Positions 1 to 5,503 of a stretch of DNA of 12,011 nt are shown in pieces. This stretch comes from Metaruminococcus_A sp964607135 (GTDB lineage Bacteria; Bacillota; Clostridia; Oscillospirales; Ruminococcaceae), in the NCBI GenBank assembly GCA_964607135.1, contig CAZSIV010000052.1:1-12011 (forward strand), in the 5' to 3' direction. The first letter of the stretch is position 1; the number at the start of each line of letters is the position of its first letter. The position numbers were made by a program, and so were the translations under genes. The notes beneath the pieces were generated by a model that was given only the letters and a program-made list of their open reading frames with translations, had not been told where the DNA came from and searched no databases.

Positions 1-450
1 CCTATGGATCGCGATTGACAGCGGAAGCATTCCGCCCTGCGGATCGCGATTGAGAGCGGCGGCACTCCGCCGCGGCTGTCCAGTCCGGGCACGGACGCGG
101 AAGCATTCCGCCGCGTCTGGTCGGTCTGGGCACGGACACGAAAGCATTCCGCTTTGCGGCTGGAGCCGCATGGAGAACCCCCGGCGAGGGTTCTCCACCA
201 TATTAGACGCCGGGATGACCTGTCTCGCGGGATTGCCGCCTTTAAAATTTGACAGAGTTTTTGGACGCGTATTGCCCCGCCCGGGCACGGGCACGGGATA
301 TTTTTCGCCTCTCCTGCGCTTTGTAGCGGAAAGGATTTCGCCCTCTGCGGAGGGCGAACCGGGGCGCTGCCCCAGTACCCCGCCGGGTGGCCCCGGTGGC
401 CAATACCTGTGTCCAGGTCGGGCACGGACACGGGATCACCCGGCCGATTA
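1..450 (+). repeat. Hairpin-rich intergenic repeat array (region A)
   Basis: No credible gene lies in this stretch. It holds successive short inverted repeats of the family found elsewhere in the window. Two copies of an ATCGCG anchor (8-13 and 43-48) are each followed seven bases later by a hairpin: GCGGAA/TTCCGC with a GCA loop (21-35), and a 7-bp GCGGCGG/CCGCCGC stem (56-73). The 21-35 hairpin recurs at 97-111. The unit GTCC-GGGCAC-GGAC occurs at 83-96, with a wobble variant at 124-137. A perfect 10-bp stem lies at 171-180/188-197. A 9-bp stem with one G-T pair lies at 406-414/426-434. None has a downstream T-tract, so they do not look like ordinary terminators. A lone TTGACA at 249-254 has no convincing -10. 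The promoter of the thioesterase gene was not located. Confidence 0.75.
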
Positions 451-470
451 GAAGAAAGGAGGAGGCCCAG

Positions 471-1205
471 ATGCCGATTCTGCCATTTGGCTTTGAGAAG
501 GAGTACCATCTCCGTTTTTACGATTGCGACTGCAATGGGAATGTCAAGCTGTCCGCCGTGCTGCGGTATCTGGCTGACCTGGCTGAGCTGCATTACGATG
601 CGAAGGGCTTCGGCCATGACCTGCTCTGGAAAAAAGAGATGGTCTTCTTGCTGGCGGGGGAGAGCCTGCGGTTTTTCCGCCGCCCGCGCGGGGATGAGCG
701 GCTGACCTTCACCACCTGGGAGCGGCAGATCAAGGGGCCGCGGTATTACCGCGACTTTGAGGTTTATGATGAAAGCGGCACGCTCGTCCTCTCGGCGGCG
801 ACCAGCTGGCTGCTCGCCAACCCCATCACCCGCCAGATCCTCCGCCCGAGCGTTTACGACTTTCATCCCGACTGCCATCCGGAGCGGATTCCGGATGTCC
901 TGCCGGTCGGGAAATTCGACAAGGCGGGGGAGCGGGAGTTTCTAATGGAGCGTCCTGTCCGGTTCACCGACCTGGACAACAACCGCCACGTCTACAATGC
1001 AGCCTATGCCGACATGGCTTTCGATGCGCTCCCTTTTGAAGAGGCCGCCGGGGAGCTCCGGGACTTCCGGATCAACTACAGTGCGGAGGCGCGGGAGGGG
1101 GATACCCTTTCCCTTTTTAAGCGGATAGGCGGGGCGGGGGAAACCATCGTCCAGGGGGTAAAAAGGGAGGGCGTTCTCTGCTTTGAATGCGAGCTGAGAA
1201 GATGA
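471..1205 (+). CDS. Acyl-ACP thioesterase (double hotdog fold)
   Basis: This encodes a cytoplasmic enzyme of 244 residues that should hydrolyse acyl-ACP to free fatty acid and ACP, ending or diverting fatty-acid synthesis. The ATG at 471 is chosen because GGAGG sits just upstream; the frame is open further upstream but only through repeat DNA. The N-terminal hotdog domain spans about residues 8-130, with the motif YDCDCNGNV near 17-25. The C-terminal hotdog spans about 158-242. Its motif FTDLDNNRHVYN (165-176) carries D169, N171 and H173, which match the catalytic Asp-x-Asn-x-His of plant FatB-type enzymes. E206 lies 33 residues later, close to the expected catalytic Glu. Length is typical for bacterial members. 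There is no signal peptide. The stop codon overlaps the ribosome binding site of the PepSY lipoprotein gene 13 bases downstream, so the two are probably co-transcribed. Chain-length preference cannot be read from the sequence. Confidence 0.9.
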   Translation: MPILPFGFEKEYHLRFYDCDCNGNVKLSAVLRYLADLAELHYDAKGFGHDLLWKKEMVFLLAGESLRFFRRPRGDERLTFTTWERQIKGPRYYRDFEVYDESGTLVLSAATSWLLANPITRQILRPSVYDFHPDCHPERIPDVLPVGKFDKAGEREFLMERPVRFTDLDNNRHVYNAAYADMAFDALPFEEAAGELRDFRINYSAEAREGDTLSLFKRIGGAGETIVQGVKREGVLCFECELRR

Positions 1206-1218
1206 GGAGGGAAATCCT

Positions 1219-2052
1219 GTGCTGAAAAAAATGACGCTTGCCCTGGCGCTTGCCGCTGCGGTTATGATTCTCGCCGGGTGCGGAAACGATCTTGGGGCGG
1301 GAGCGGAAAGTGCTTCGGCCGGAGGAGAAACAGAGTCCTCATCTGCGGGAGAGAGCGGTACTCCCGCCTCAGGGCAGACCGCCCTCGACGCGGCGAAGGA
1401 AACGGCGCTCTCCGATGCGGGAGTTTCCGCTTCGGATGCGCGTTTTACCAAAGAGAAGCAGGGTTTGGAGGAAGGTGCGCCGGTTTACGAGTTCGAATTC
1501 TACACCCAGACCCACGAATATGATTACGAAATCGACGCGGCGACCGGCGCGATTCTGAAAAAGGAAAAGAAATCCCTGGGGGGCGGTCCAGGCGATTCCG
1601 TCGCGGGGCAGATTTCCCTCGCCGCGGCAAAGGAAGCGGCCTTAAACGATGCGGGGGTCTCGGCTTCGGAAGCGTATTTTACCAGGGAGAAGCTGGACCG
1701 GGAGAACGGTGCACTGGTCTATGAGCTCGAATTCTACACCCAGACCTATGAATACGAATACGAAATCGACGCGGCGACCGGCGTGATCCGCAGCAAGAAA
1801 TCAGAGCCGATCTCGGGCGGGGCAGCATCCTCCGGTTCGGGCTCGCTCATCGATGCGGAAAAGGCGAAAGCCACCGCCGCCGGCCATGCGGGCCTTTCGG
1901 CTTCCGACGTTGCCTTCTCAAAGGTCGAGCTCGAACGGGAGGACGGCCGGATGATCTACGAAATCGAGTTCCACAAAAACGGGATGGAATATGAATGCGA
2001 GATCGATGCGGCGACCGGTGCGGTCATCCAATATGAAGCGGATCGGGGTTGA
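1219..2052 (+). CDS. Lipoprotein with three tandem PepSY domains
   Basis: This is a predicted exported lipoprotein of 277 residues. The start is GTG at 1219, with GAGGAGGG at 1204-1211 as ribosome binding site. The signal peptide is MLKK plus a hydrophobic stretch ending in the lipobox LAGC, with Cys21 as the lipidated residue. A Gly/Ser/Glu-rich linker follows (about 22-52). Three repeats come next, at about 54-117, 133-194 and 210-275. Each starts with an Ala/Lys-rich helix (AAKETAL, AAKEAAL, AEKAKATA), continues with a YEFEF/YELEF/YEIEF strand, and ends in EIDAATG. This is the PepSY pattern, known from peptidase propeptides and from extracellular proteins thought to inhibit or sense proteases. 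Domains 1 and 2 are nearly identical at the DNA level, pointing to recent duplication. The protein probably sits on the outer face of the membrane. The actual target is unknown, and the link to the thioesterase gene may be only transcriptional. Confidence 0.9.
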   Translation: MLKKMTLALALAAAVMILAGCGNDLGAGAESASAGGETESSSAGESGTPASGQTALDAAKETALSDAGVSASDARFTKEKQGLEEGAPVYEFEFYTQTHEYDYEIDAATGAILKKEKKSLGGGPGDSVAGQISLAAAKEAALNDAGVSASEAYFTREKLDRENGALVYELEFYTQTYEYEYEIDAATGVIRSKKSEPISGGAASSGSGSLIDAEKAKATAAGHAGLSASDVAFSKVELEREDGRMIYEIEFHKNGMEYECEIDAATGAVIQYEADRG

Positions 2053-2063
2053 ACGGTGAGGTC

Positions 2064-2092
2064 TGGACAAAACCGGCAGCAGAGGTTATAAT
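2064..2092 (+). promoter_or_regulatory. Sigma-A-type promoter of the aldo/keto reductase gene
   Basis: TGGACA at 2064-2069 and a perfect TATAAT at 2087-2092 are separated by exactly 17 bases. Transcription would begin near 2099, giving a leader of about 54 bases that is A/C-rich and free of obvious structure up to AGGAGG at 2141-2146. The promoter begins only 11 bases after the stop of the PepSY gene, so the reductase can be expressed independently of the upstream pair. Confidence 0.8.
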
Positions 2093-2152
2093 AGGGCAGA
2101 GAAGACCCAATCAACATCTCATACAACAACCAAACAACACAGGAGGGATTCT

Positions 2153-3112
2153 ATGATTTACCGTAAACTTGGAAACAGCGACTTAAACTGCTCGGTCATC
2201 GGCCTCGGCACCTGGGCGATGGGCGGGGATTCCTACGGCAAGGTAGACGACGACGCTTCGGTTGCGACCATCCTCGCCGGGGTCGAAGCGGGGATCAACC
2301 TGATCGACACTGCACAGCCCTATGGCTCCGGCCATTCCGAAGAGGTGGTCGGCCGAGCGCTCAAGCAGCTCGACCGTTCCAAGGTCATCGTTGCGACGAA
2401 GTTCGGCAGCTATAAATTCCCGGAGACCGGCTATTTCCGGGACGGCTCCCGCAAGATGCTCCGCGAAGGGCTCGAGGGCAGCCTGAAACGGCTGGGAGTG
2501 GATTACATCGACCTTTATCAGTGCCACTGGCCCTGTCCGAACGCCCCGATCGAGGAGACCTTCTCCGAGGTCGAGAAGATGCGGCAAGAGGGGAAGATCC
2601 GCTATGTCGGCGTCTCCAACTTCAGCCCCGCCCAGATGGACGAAGCCAACCAATACTGCAAAATCACCTCGCTCCAGCCGCCCTACTCCCTCCTCGACAG
2701 GGGCTTTGAAACGGAGCTTGAGGGCTACTGCATCGACAAGGGGATCGGCGTGCTGTCTTACGGCTCGATCGGTGCGGGCGTGCTGACCGGCAAGTACAAG
2801 GAGCGCCCGGTTTTCCCGGCTGGAGACACTAGGAATGGGAACGGCTTCTATAAAAACTGCTTCTCGGAGGAAAACTGGCCCAAGGTTTCGGCCCTGGTCG
2901 ACGTTCTGCGGGAGGTTGCGGATGCTCACGGCGTTCCGACTGTCCACGCTGCGATCAACTGGGTGTTGGCGAATCCCGGCATGACCGTCGCCTTGGTCGG
3001 CGCGAAGACACCGGAGCAGGTCAAGATGAACGCGGCCGCCGGCTCCTGGGAGCTGACCGCAGAGGAGAAGGCGAAGATTGACGAAGCGGCAAAGCCCTTT
3101 GTTGTAAAATAA
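2153..3112 (+). CDS. Aldo/keto reductase family oxidoreductase
   Basis: This encodes a 319-residue cytoplasmic NAD(P)H-dependent oxidoreductase with a TIM-barrel fold, expected to interconvert aldehydes or ketones and alcohols. The start at 2153 follows AGGAGG with a 6-base gap. The N-terminus MIYRKLGNSDL and the strand GLGTWAMGG are typical of the family. The catalytic tetrad is complete: D52 and Y57 in IDTAQPYG, K83 in VATKFG, and H125 in YQCHWP. The motif IRYVGVSNFS (149-158) and the C-terminal ALVGAKTPEQV (280-290), where the cofactor phosphate or adenine is usually held, are present. Length is normal, with no sign of truncation. It has its own promoter and terminator and so appears monocistronic. 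The substrate cannot be assigned. Members of this subgroup are often annotated as sugar or general stress aldo/keto reductases, and nothing here singles out a pathway. Confidence 0.93.
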   Translation: MIYRKLGNSDLNCSVIGLGTWAMGGDSYGKVDDDASVATILAGVEAGINLIDTAQPYGSGHSEEVVGRALKQLDRSKVIVATKFGSYKFPETGYFRDGSRKMLREGLEGSLKRLGVDYIDLYQCHWPCPNAPIEETFSEVEKMRQEGKIRYVGVSNFSPAQMDEANQYCKITSLQPPYSLLDRGFETELEGYCIDKGIGVLSYGSIGAGVLTGKYKERPVFPAGDTRNGNGFYKNCFSEENWPKVSALVDVLREVADAHGVPTVHAAINWVLANPGMTVALVGAKTPEQVKMNAAAGSWELTAEEKAKIDEAAKPFVVK

Positions 3113-3172
3113 CTGCACGGCTTGAAGTTCTTCTATGGATGCACGCCAGTGTGCTGACGGAGAAAGGGAAAT

Positions 3173-3205
3173 AAAAAAACCGGACGCGTTTGCGTCCGGT
3201 TTTTT
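3173..3205. terminator. Bidirectional rho-independent terminator
   Basis: A 14-bp perfect inverted repeat pairs 3174-3187 with 3192-3205, with arm core ACCGGACGC and a 4-base GTTT loop. It ends in a T-run on the plus strand and, by symmetry, an A-run before it that gives a T-run on the minus strand. It lies about 60 bases after the aldo/keto reductase stop and about 108 bases beyond the end of the convergent DUF6809-like gene, so it can serve both transcripts. The stretch 3206-3312 otherwise holds only a 6-bp ACAGAC/GTCTGT stem without a T-tract. Confidence 0.9.
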
Positions 3206-3312
3206 ATCTGGGGCGAGTTGTCTTCGAAAAAAAGGGCAGACTGAAAAAGCCTTTTAAAAACAGAAGCCGGGCTGAAATGGGATCCGTTTACAGACAGTCC
3301 AGAGGTCGTCTG

Positions 3313-3603
3313 TCAGGATTGCGGCCGGCCGGGGACGGATTCCCCTTTGAAAAGTTCCAGCATCAGCCGCGCCCCCATCTGAAAGCCTTCTGCGAAGGTT
3401 TCTTCCGAGAGAGCATCCTCCATTATGCCCCAGGCTTCATAAAAATCGGTGAGGAGGGCGCGGCTGTCCTCGGGGAGAAGAGGCGTCAGCGTTGATTCGA
3501 GCTCAGAAAAGCGGGACATAGCCTGATGATAGGCGGCATTTTTTGAAGAGGGGCCTTTTTGGCTCAGGTAGGTCAGATAAAGCTCATGGATAAAGTCTGT
3601 CAT
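3313..3603 (-). CDS. Small DUF6809-like protein
   Basis: This encodes a 96-residue soluble, probably all-helical protein. The start at 3603 is preferred over an in-frame ATG at 3615 because GGTGAG lies just upstream of it, while the earlier ATG has no ribosome binding site. The pattern is an N-terminal DFIHELYL helix, a helical middle (ALLTDFYEAWGIMEDAL), then FAEGFQMGARLMLELF (70-85). From memory this matches the small clostridial family DUF6809, whose best-conserved part is a GFxLGARMMxE-type motif near the C-terminus. The function of that family is unknown. There is no signal peptide or DNA-binding motif that I can recognise. The gene stands alone, convergent with the aldo/keto reductase, and has a strong promoter with an embedded palindrome, so it is probably controlled by a repressor encoded elsewhere. 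Confidence 0.75.
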   Translation of the reverse strand: MTDFIHELYLTYLSQKGPSSKNAAYHQAMSRFSELESTLTPLLPEDSRALLTDFYEAWGIMEDALSEETFAEGFQMGARLMLELFKGESVPGRPQS

Positions 3604-3635
3604 AATACTCACCATCTATTCAGATATTTTTATAA

Positions 3636-3664
3636 ATTTTACATGAAATAGATGTAAATGTCAA
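3636..3664 (-). promoter_or_regulatory. Sigma-A promoter of the DUF6809-like gene
   Basis: Read on the minus strand, a perfect TTGACA (3664-3659) and TAAAAT (3641-3636) are separated by exactly 17 bases. Transcription should start around 3629, giving a short leader of about 25 nt before the ATG at 3603. The whole 17-base spacer is occupied by an inverted repeat (next entry). Confidence 0.85.
3638..3658. promoter_or_regulatory. Candidate operator: perfect 7-7-7 inverted repeat
   Basis: TTTACAT and ATGTAAA flank a 7-base GAAATAG spacer, forming a perfect 21-base dyad. It fills the promoter spacer and runs into the -10. A dimeric repressor bound here would block RNA polymerase directly. The half-site resembles the TACA/TGTA core of CopY and BlaI/MecI-type operators, but the spacing differs, so no regulator family is assigned. 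Confidence 0.55.
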
Positions 3665-4050
3665 GTGATATATGCTGAGTCCGGTTTGCCGGGCGGCTTC
3701 GGAAAGGCGGCGAACCCCGTCCGGGCACGGACGGGGCAATGCGCACCCTAACGTTTTAACAGTCTTTAAGTGACCACCTGCGAGGTGCATTTTACAAATT
3801 ATAGGGCAATCTGCCTTGCGGGAAATGAACATTGTTATTCGCACCACTTGCGAATCGCGTTTGGCCAGTCTGGGCACAAGTCCGGGGGCCCAGGTGGCCA
3901 ATGCCCGTGCCTGGGCTGGATAATTCGTACCAATGTTTCACCGGCTTTTGGGTTTTAGGCCTGCGAGGTGTTTGTCATAAAGCGAGTACGGCGTGCCTTG
4001 CAGGGCAGGGTGCCCCTGCGGGCAATTCGCAGCCCGTGGCCGGACGGGGC

Positions 4051-4206
4051 GGAGTACCTCCGCAGGTATTTCACACCCAAACGTTTTATTGGTCTTGAAG
4101 TGACCACCTGCGAGGTGCCTTGTACTGACTACGCACCTCTCGGGATACCAGCGTTGCTGTTTACTCCGCCTGCGGATCGCGATTGTCCAGCCGGGGACAC
4201 CCGGCG
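4051..4206 (+). repeat. First copy of a 169-base tandem duplication
   Basis: This copy matches the segment beginning at 4220 with a constant offset of 169 bases. Over the first 100 bases only three positions differ. Two of these fall at the hairpin: one next to the right arm and one inside it (CTCTCGGG here, CTCGCGGG in the second copy). Similarity drops after the ATACCA block, where the two copies carry different GC hairpins. Confidence 0.9.
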
Positions 4207-4219
4207 TGTCTCGCAGGGC

Positions 4220-4375
4220 GGAGTACCTCCGCAGGTATTTCGCACCCAAACGTTTTATTGGTCTTGAAGTGACCACCTGCGAGGTGCCTTGTACTGACTA
4301 TGCACCTCGCGGGATACCAACGTTGTTATTTATTCTGCCTGCGAATCGCGTCTGCCAGCGGGGGCTCCCCGCCGG
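4220..4375 (+). repeat. Second copy of the 169-base tandem duplication
   Basis: This is the downstream copy, with hairpin arms CCTGCGAGGTGC and GCACCTCGCGGG around a 14-base loop that includes GTACTGAC. It ends with the ATCGCG anchor (4345-4350) and the perfect GCGGGG/CCCCGC hairpin (4358-4372). Its last ~45 bases, read on the minus strand, encode the C-terminus and stop codon of folT. Confidence 0.9.
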
Positions 4376-4911
4376 ATTCGTTTCTGAATCTGAACCAGGG
4401 TTTTGCAGACAAAATAGGCCATTGCGGCCTCCGCCGGAAGGGCGCAGAGATTTTTAATCAGCCGCAGGGGAAAGATCTCAACAAAAACGGAACCGAAGAA
4501 AAGGCAGAGGATTGCAGTCGTCATAATCAGGTTGCAGATGACGGTGATGAGCGTTTTTGCCAGGATGACCCGGCCCAGCCCGCACTGGTTTTTATAAAGA
4601 AGAAGCCCCCAGATCAGCCCCGCGGTCGCAGCGACCAGGGTCATCAGGGGGTTGAAAGCACCGGTCGGCTTGATGAAAAAGCCGATCAGGTCGCCCACCG
4701 CCCCGAGGATCATTCCGGCGGTTGGGCCGAACATCATCCCGGTCGCGGTCAGGCTCAAAAAGCTGAAACCGATTTTAAGGTAGGGAAAGGGCTGGATGGC
4801 GAAAAAGGACAGGCAGACGTTGAGCGCTAAAAGCATCGCCATCAGGGTCAGGTTTCGCAGGCTGCGGAACTCCTCGAGGGAATCGGAAAATTTTTTGAAA
4901 AAACGCATCAT
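4330..4911 (-). CDS. folT: FolT, folate-specific S component of an ECF transporter
   Basis: This encodes a 193-residue integral membrane protein that binds folates and works with the shared EcfA/A'/T module to import them. The start is the first of two adjacent ATGs (4911), with AGGAGG (4926-4921) nine bases upstream. About five or six hydrophobic segments can be seen, near residues 20-40, 46-63, 65-80, 88-106, 116-140 and 155-172. FolT-like features are RNLTLMAMLLAL (19-30), IGFSFLSL (47-54), FGPTAGMILGAVGDLIGFF (61-79), a segment with NPLMTLVAATAGLIWG (87-102), and FPLRLIKN near the end (147-154). Identification is strengthened by the tetrahydrofolate riboswitch directly upstream. Oddity: the last ~15 residues (about 179-193, IRRGAPAGRRDSQAE to the stop) are encoded by a copy of the intergenic repeat, so the original C-terminus has been replaced or extended. 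The genes for the energising module are not in this window. Confidence 0.9.
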   Translation of the reverse strand: MMRFFKKFSDSLEEFRSLRNLTLMAMLLALNVCLSFFAIQPFPYLKIGFSFLSLTATGMMFGPTAGMILGAVGDLIGFFIKPTGAFNPLMTLVAATAGLIWGLLLYKNQCGLGRVILAKTLITVICNLIMTTAILCLFFGSVFVEIFPLRLIKNLCALPAEAAMAYFVCKTLVQIQKRIRRGAPAGRRDSQAE

Positions 4912-4920
4912 AGCAGTACA

Positions 4921-4954
4921 CCTCCTAAAAAATTTGCTGTACAAATTTAGGAGG
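4921..4954 (-). promoter_or_regulatory. Shine-Dalgarno sequestering hairpin of folT
   Basis: On the minus strand CCTCCTAAATTTG (4954-4942) pairs completely with CAAATTT and AGGAGG of the opposite arm (4936-4921), leaving only a 3-base T bulge, around the loop TACAG (4941-4937). The arm contains the AGGAGG ribosome binding site of folT, so this fold should block translation. GTACAGC across the loop (4942-4936) is the exact complement of GCTGTAC at 4980-4974 in the riboswitch, providing a competing anti-sequestor pairing. Confidence 0.8.
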
Positions 4955-4973
4955 CAGGCCTCGAAAAATTGTG

Positions 4974-5076
4974 GTACAGCGGGATGCGGAGCCTGCACCG
5001 CAAGCCTTCAGGCTTTTCGTCCGGTCGGCAACTCCCCGTCCGCCCGGCACTTTACGCGCAGATTCCTACTCTGTAT
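4974..5076 (-). ncRNA. Tetrahydrofolate (THF) riboswitch
   Basis: The minus-strand leader of folT matches the class I THF riboswitch block by block. P1 is TACAG (5075-5071) with CTGTA (4979-4975). AGTAGG follows the 5' strand. P2 pairs GAATCTGC with GCAGGCTC apart from one mismatch. GTAAAGTGCCGG leads into a P3 arm closed by CCGG/CCGG, with GGACGGGGAGTTGCCG inside it. GACGAA precedes a small AAGCC-TGAA-GGCTT hairpin, then GCGGTG and CCGCATCCCGCTGT. Order and spacing agree with the published family (as remembered, for example the Eubacterium siraeum folT example), which senses reduced folates and usually represses folate transport or synthesis genes when bound. The downstream sequestering hairpin implies control of translation rather than transcription. 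Confidence 0.92.
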
Positions 5077-5088
5077 GAATGCAATATC

Positions 5089-5117
5089 AGTATACCGCGT
5101 TCATTTTAAAATGACAA
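5089..5117 (-). promoter_or_regulatory. Promoter of the riboswitch-folT transcript
   Basis: On the minus strand TTGTCA (5117-5112) and TATACT (5094-5089) are separated by exactly 17 bases. The predicted start, around 5082, lies a few bases before riboswitch stem P1, as expected for a leader that begins with the aptamer. Confidence 0.8.
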
Positions 5118-5265
5118 TAAATAAGGCTGTTTTTTCCCTTTTACACAGCAAAGAACCAGAGGAAAGGGGGGATTTTGGACAGTTTACCGGGTCGAAAGTC
5201 GACGTCAAAGGCCATAAAGGAAAATTCTTCTCAAACAGCAGCCACTTTCCTTTTTTTAGAAAATA
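5118..5265. other. Divergent intergenic spacer without recognised features
   Basis: This AT-richer spacer separates the folT promoter from the promoter of the plus-strand gene at 5504. Apart from a weak AAAGGAAA/TTTCCTTT stem with a T-run (5216-5257), which overlaps the promoter region on the right, I see no gene, repeat copy or conserved motif. Confidence 0.5.
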
Positions 5266-5274
5266 TGGTATGAT
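5266..5274 (+). promoter_or_regulatory. Possible extended -10 promoter upstream of the exported-protein gene
   Basis: TGG immediately followed by TATGAT forms an extended -10 element. The sequence 17 bases further upstream (TTTCCT) is a poor -35, which extended -10 promoters tolerate. Transcription from here would run through the repeat copy at 5283-5416 before reaching the start at 5504, giving a leader of about 220 nt. Confidence 0.4.
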
Positions 5275-5282
5275 GCTTTACA

Positions 5283-5416
5283 GGTGAGCCGGGTGGCCTG
5301 TGCCCAGGCAGGGCAGGGTGCCCCTGCCGGCAATCGCACACCAGCGTTCTGCCAGTTTCTAGGTTTCCGTCCTGCGAGGCAGATTATACTTGTTTTATCT
5401 TAAGGCATCTTGCAGG
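5283..5416 (+). repeat. Single forward repeat unit (region C)
   Basis: This is one copy of the family. A GCAGGG..CCCTGC hairpin lies near 5309-5329, then GGCAATCGCACACCAGCGTT. The main hairpin has left arm CCTGCGAGG (5371-5379) and right arm GCATCTTGCAGG (5405-5416), in which changed bases largely keep pairing through G-U. It ends less than 90 bases before the start codon of the next gene and lies in its probable leader. Confidence 0.75.
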
Positions 5417-5503
5417 ATGAAAGCCCTAAAACCGGTGAATTGTCGGTGTGCGGCAATGTTCGGTCGTCACAGAGGCACACGGCAGGGAGTAGGAGGAAAA
5501 AGA

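Larger units (their letters stand above)
3675..4375 (+). repeat. Hairpin-rich repeat array (region B), four forward units
   Basis: This gene-free stretch is almost entirely repeat DNA. It opens with a strong hairpin, CCCCGTCC-GGGCAC-GGACGGGG (3715-3736). Four copies of the CCTGCGAGG hairpin follow. Unit 1 has arms at 3777-3788 and 3813-3822, unit 2 at 3960-3970 and 3995-4004. Units 3 and 4 have arms near 4109-4145 and 4278-4313. Units 1, 3 and 4 are preceded by a conserved block, ACGTTTTA-rich then AAGTGACCA. After the hairpin come an ATACCAnCGTTG block (units 3 and 4) and the ATCGCG anchor (units 1, 3 and 4). Further GC hairpins lie between units, for example GCCGGG-GACA-CCCGGC at 4190-4205 and GCGGGG-GCT-CCCCGC at 4358-4372. 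Small open frames here share the same repeat-derived peptides and are not genes. The array overlaps the end of folT. Confidence 0.85.

Noticed and set aside
249..277. TTGACA at 249-254 as promoter for the thioesterase gene
   Set aside because: No -10 hexamer resembling TATAAT lies 16-18 bases downstream.
50..451. 133-residue open frame on the plus strand at the left edge
   Set aside because: It runs through hairpin repeats, has low-complexity Arg/Gly/Pro-rich translation and no ribosome binding site.
3296..3312. Separate terminator for the DUF6809-like gene from the ACAGAC/GTCTGT inverted repeat
   Set aside because: The stem is only 6 bp and has no T-run on the minus strand. The bidirectional terminator at 3173-3205 is a better candidate.
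3675..4375. CRISPR array
   Set aside because: Repeats are long, diverged and contain internal hairpins, with no short constant repeat alternating with unique equal-length spacers and no cas genes.
3938..4457. Several small open frames (both strands) across the repeat array that share peptides such as EVTTCEVPCTDYAP
   Set aside because: The shared peptides are translations of the 169-base duplicated repeat, not protein homology, and no ribosome binding sites are present.
4912..4998. Upstream ATG (4998) as folT start
   Set aside because: It would place coding sequence over the riboswitch 3' end and the sequestering hairpin. The ATG at 4911 has a strong AGGAGG and fits FolT N-termini.
5216..5257. 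AAAGGAAA/TTTCCTTT stem followed by a T-run as a plus-strand terminator
   Set aside because: The stem is A/T-rich with a 22-base loop and there is no upstream plus-strand gene to terminate. Probably coincidental.
5390..5503. Upstream ATG (5390) as start of the exported protein
   Set aside because: It lies in the loop of the repeat hairpin and lacks a ribosome binding site. The ATG at 5504 has AGGAGG and begins just before the hydrophobic segment.
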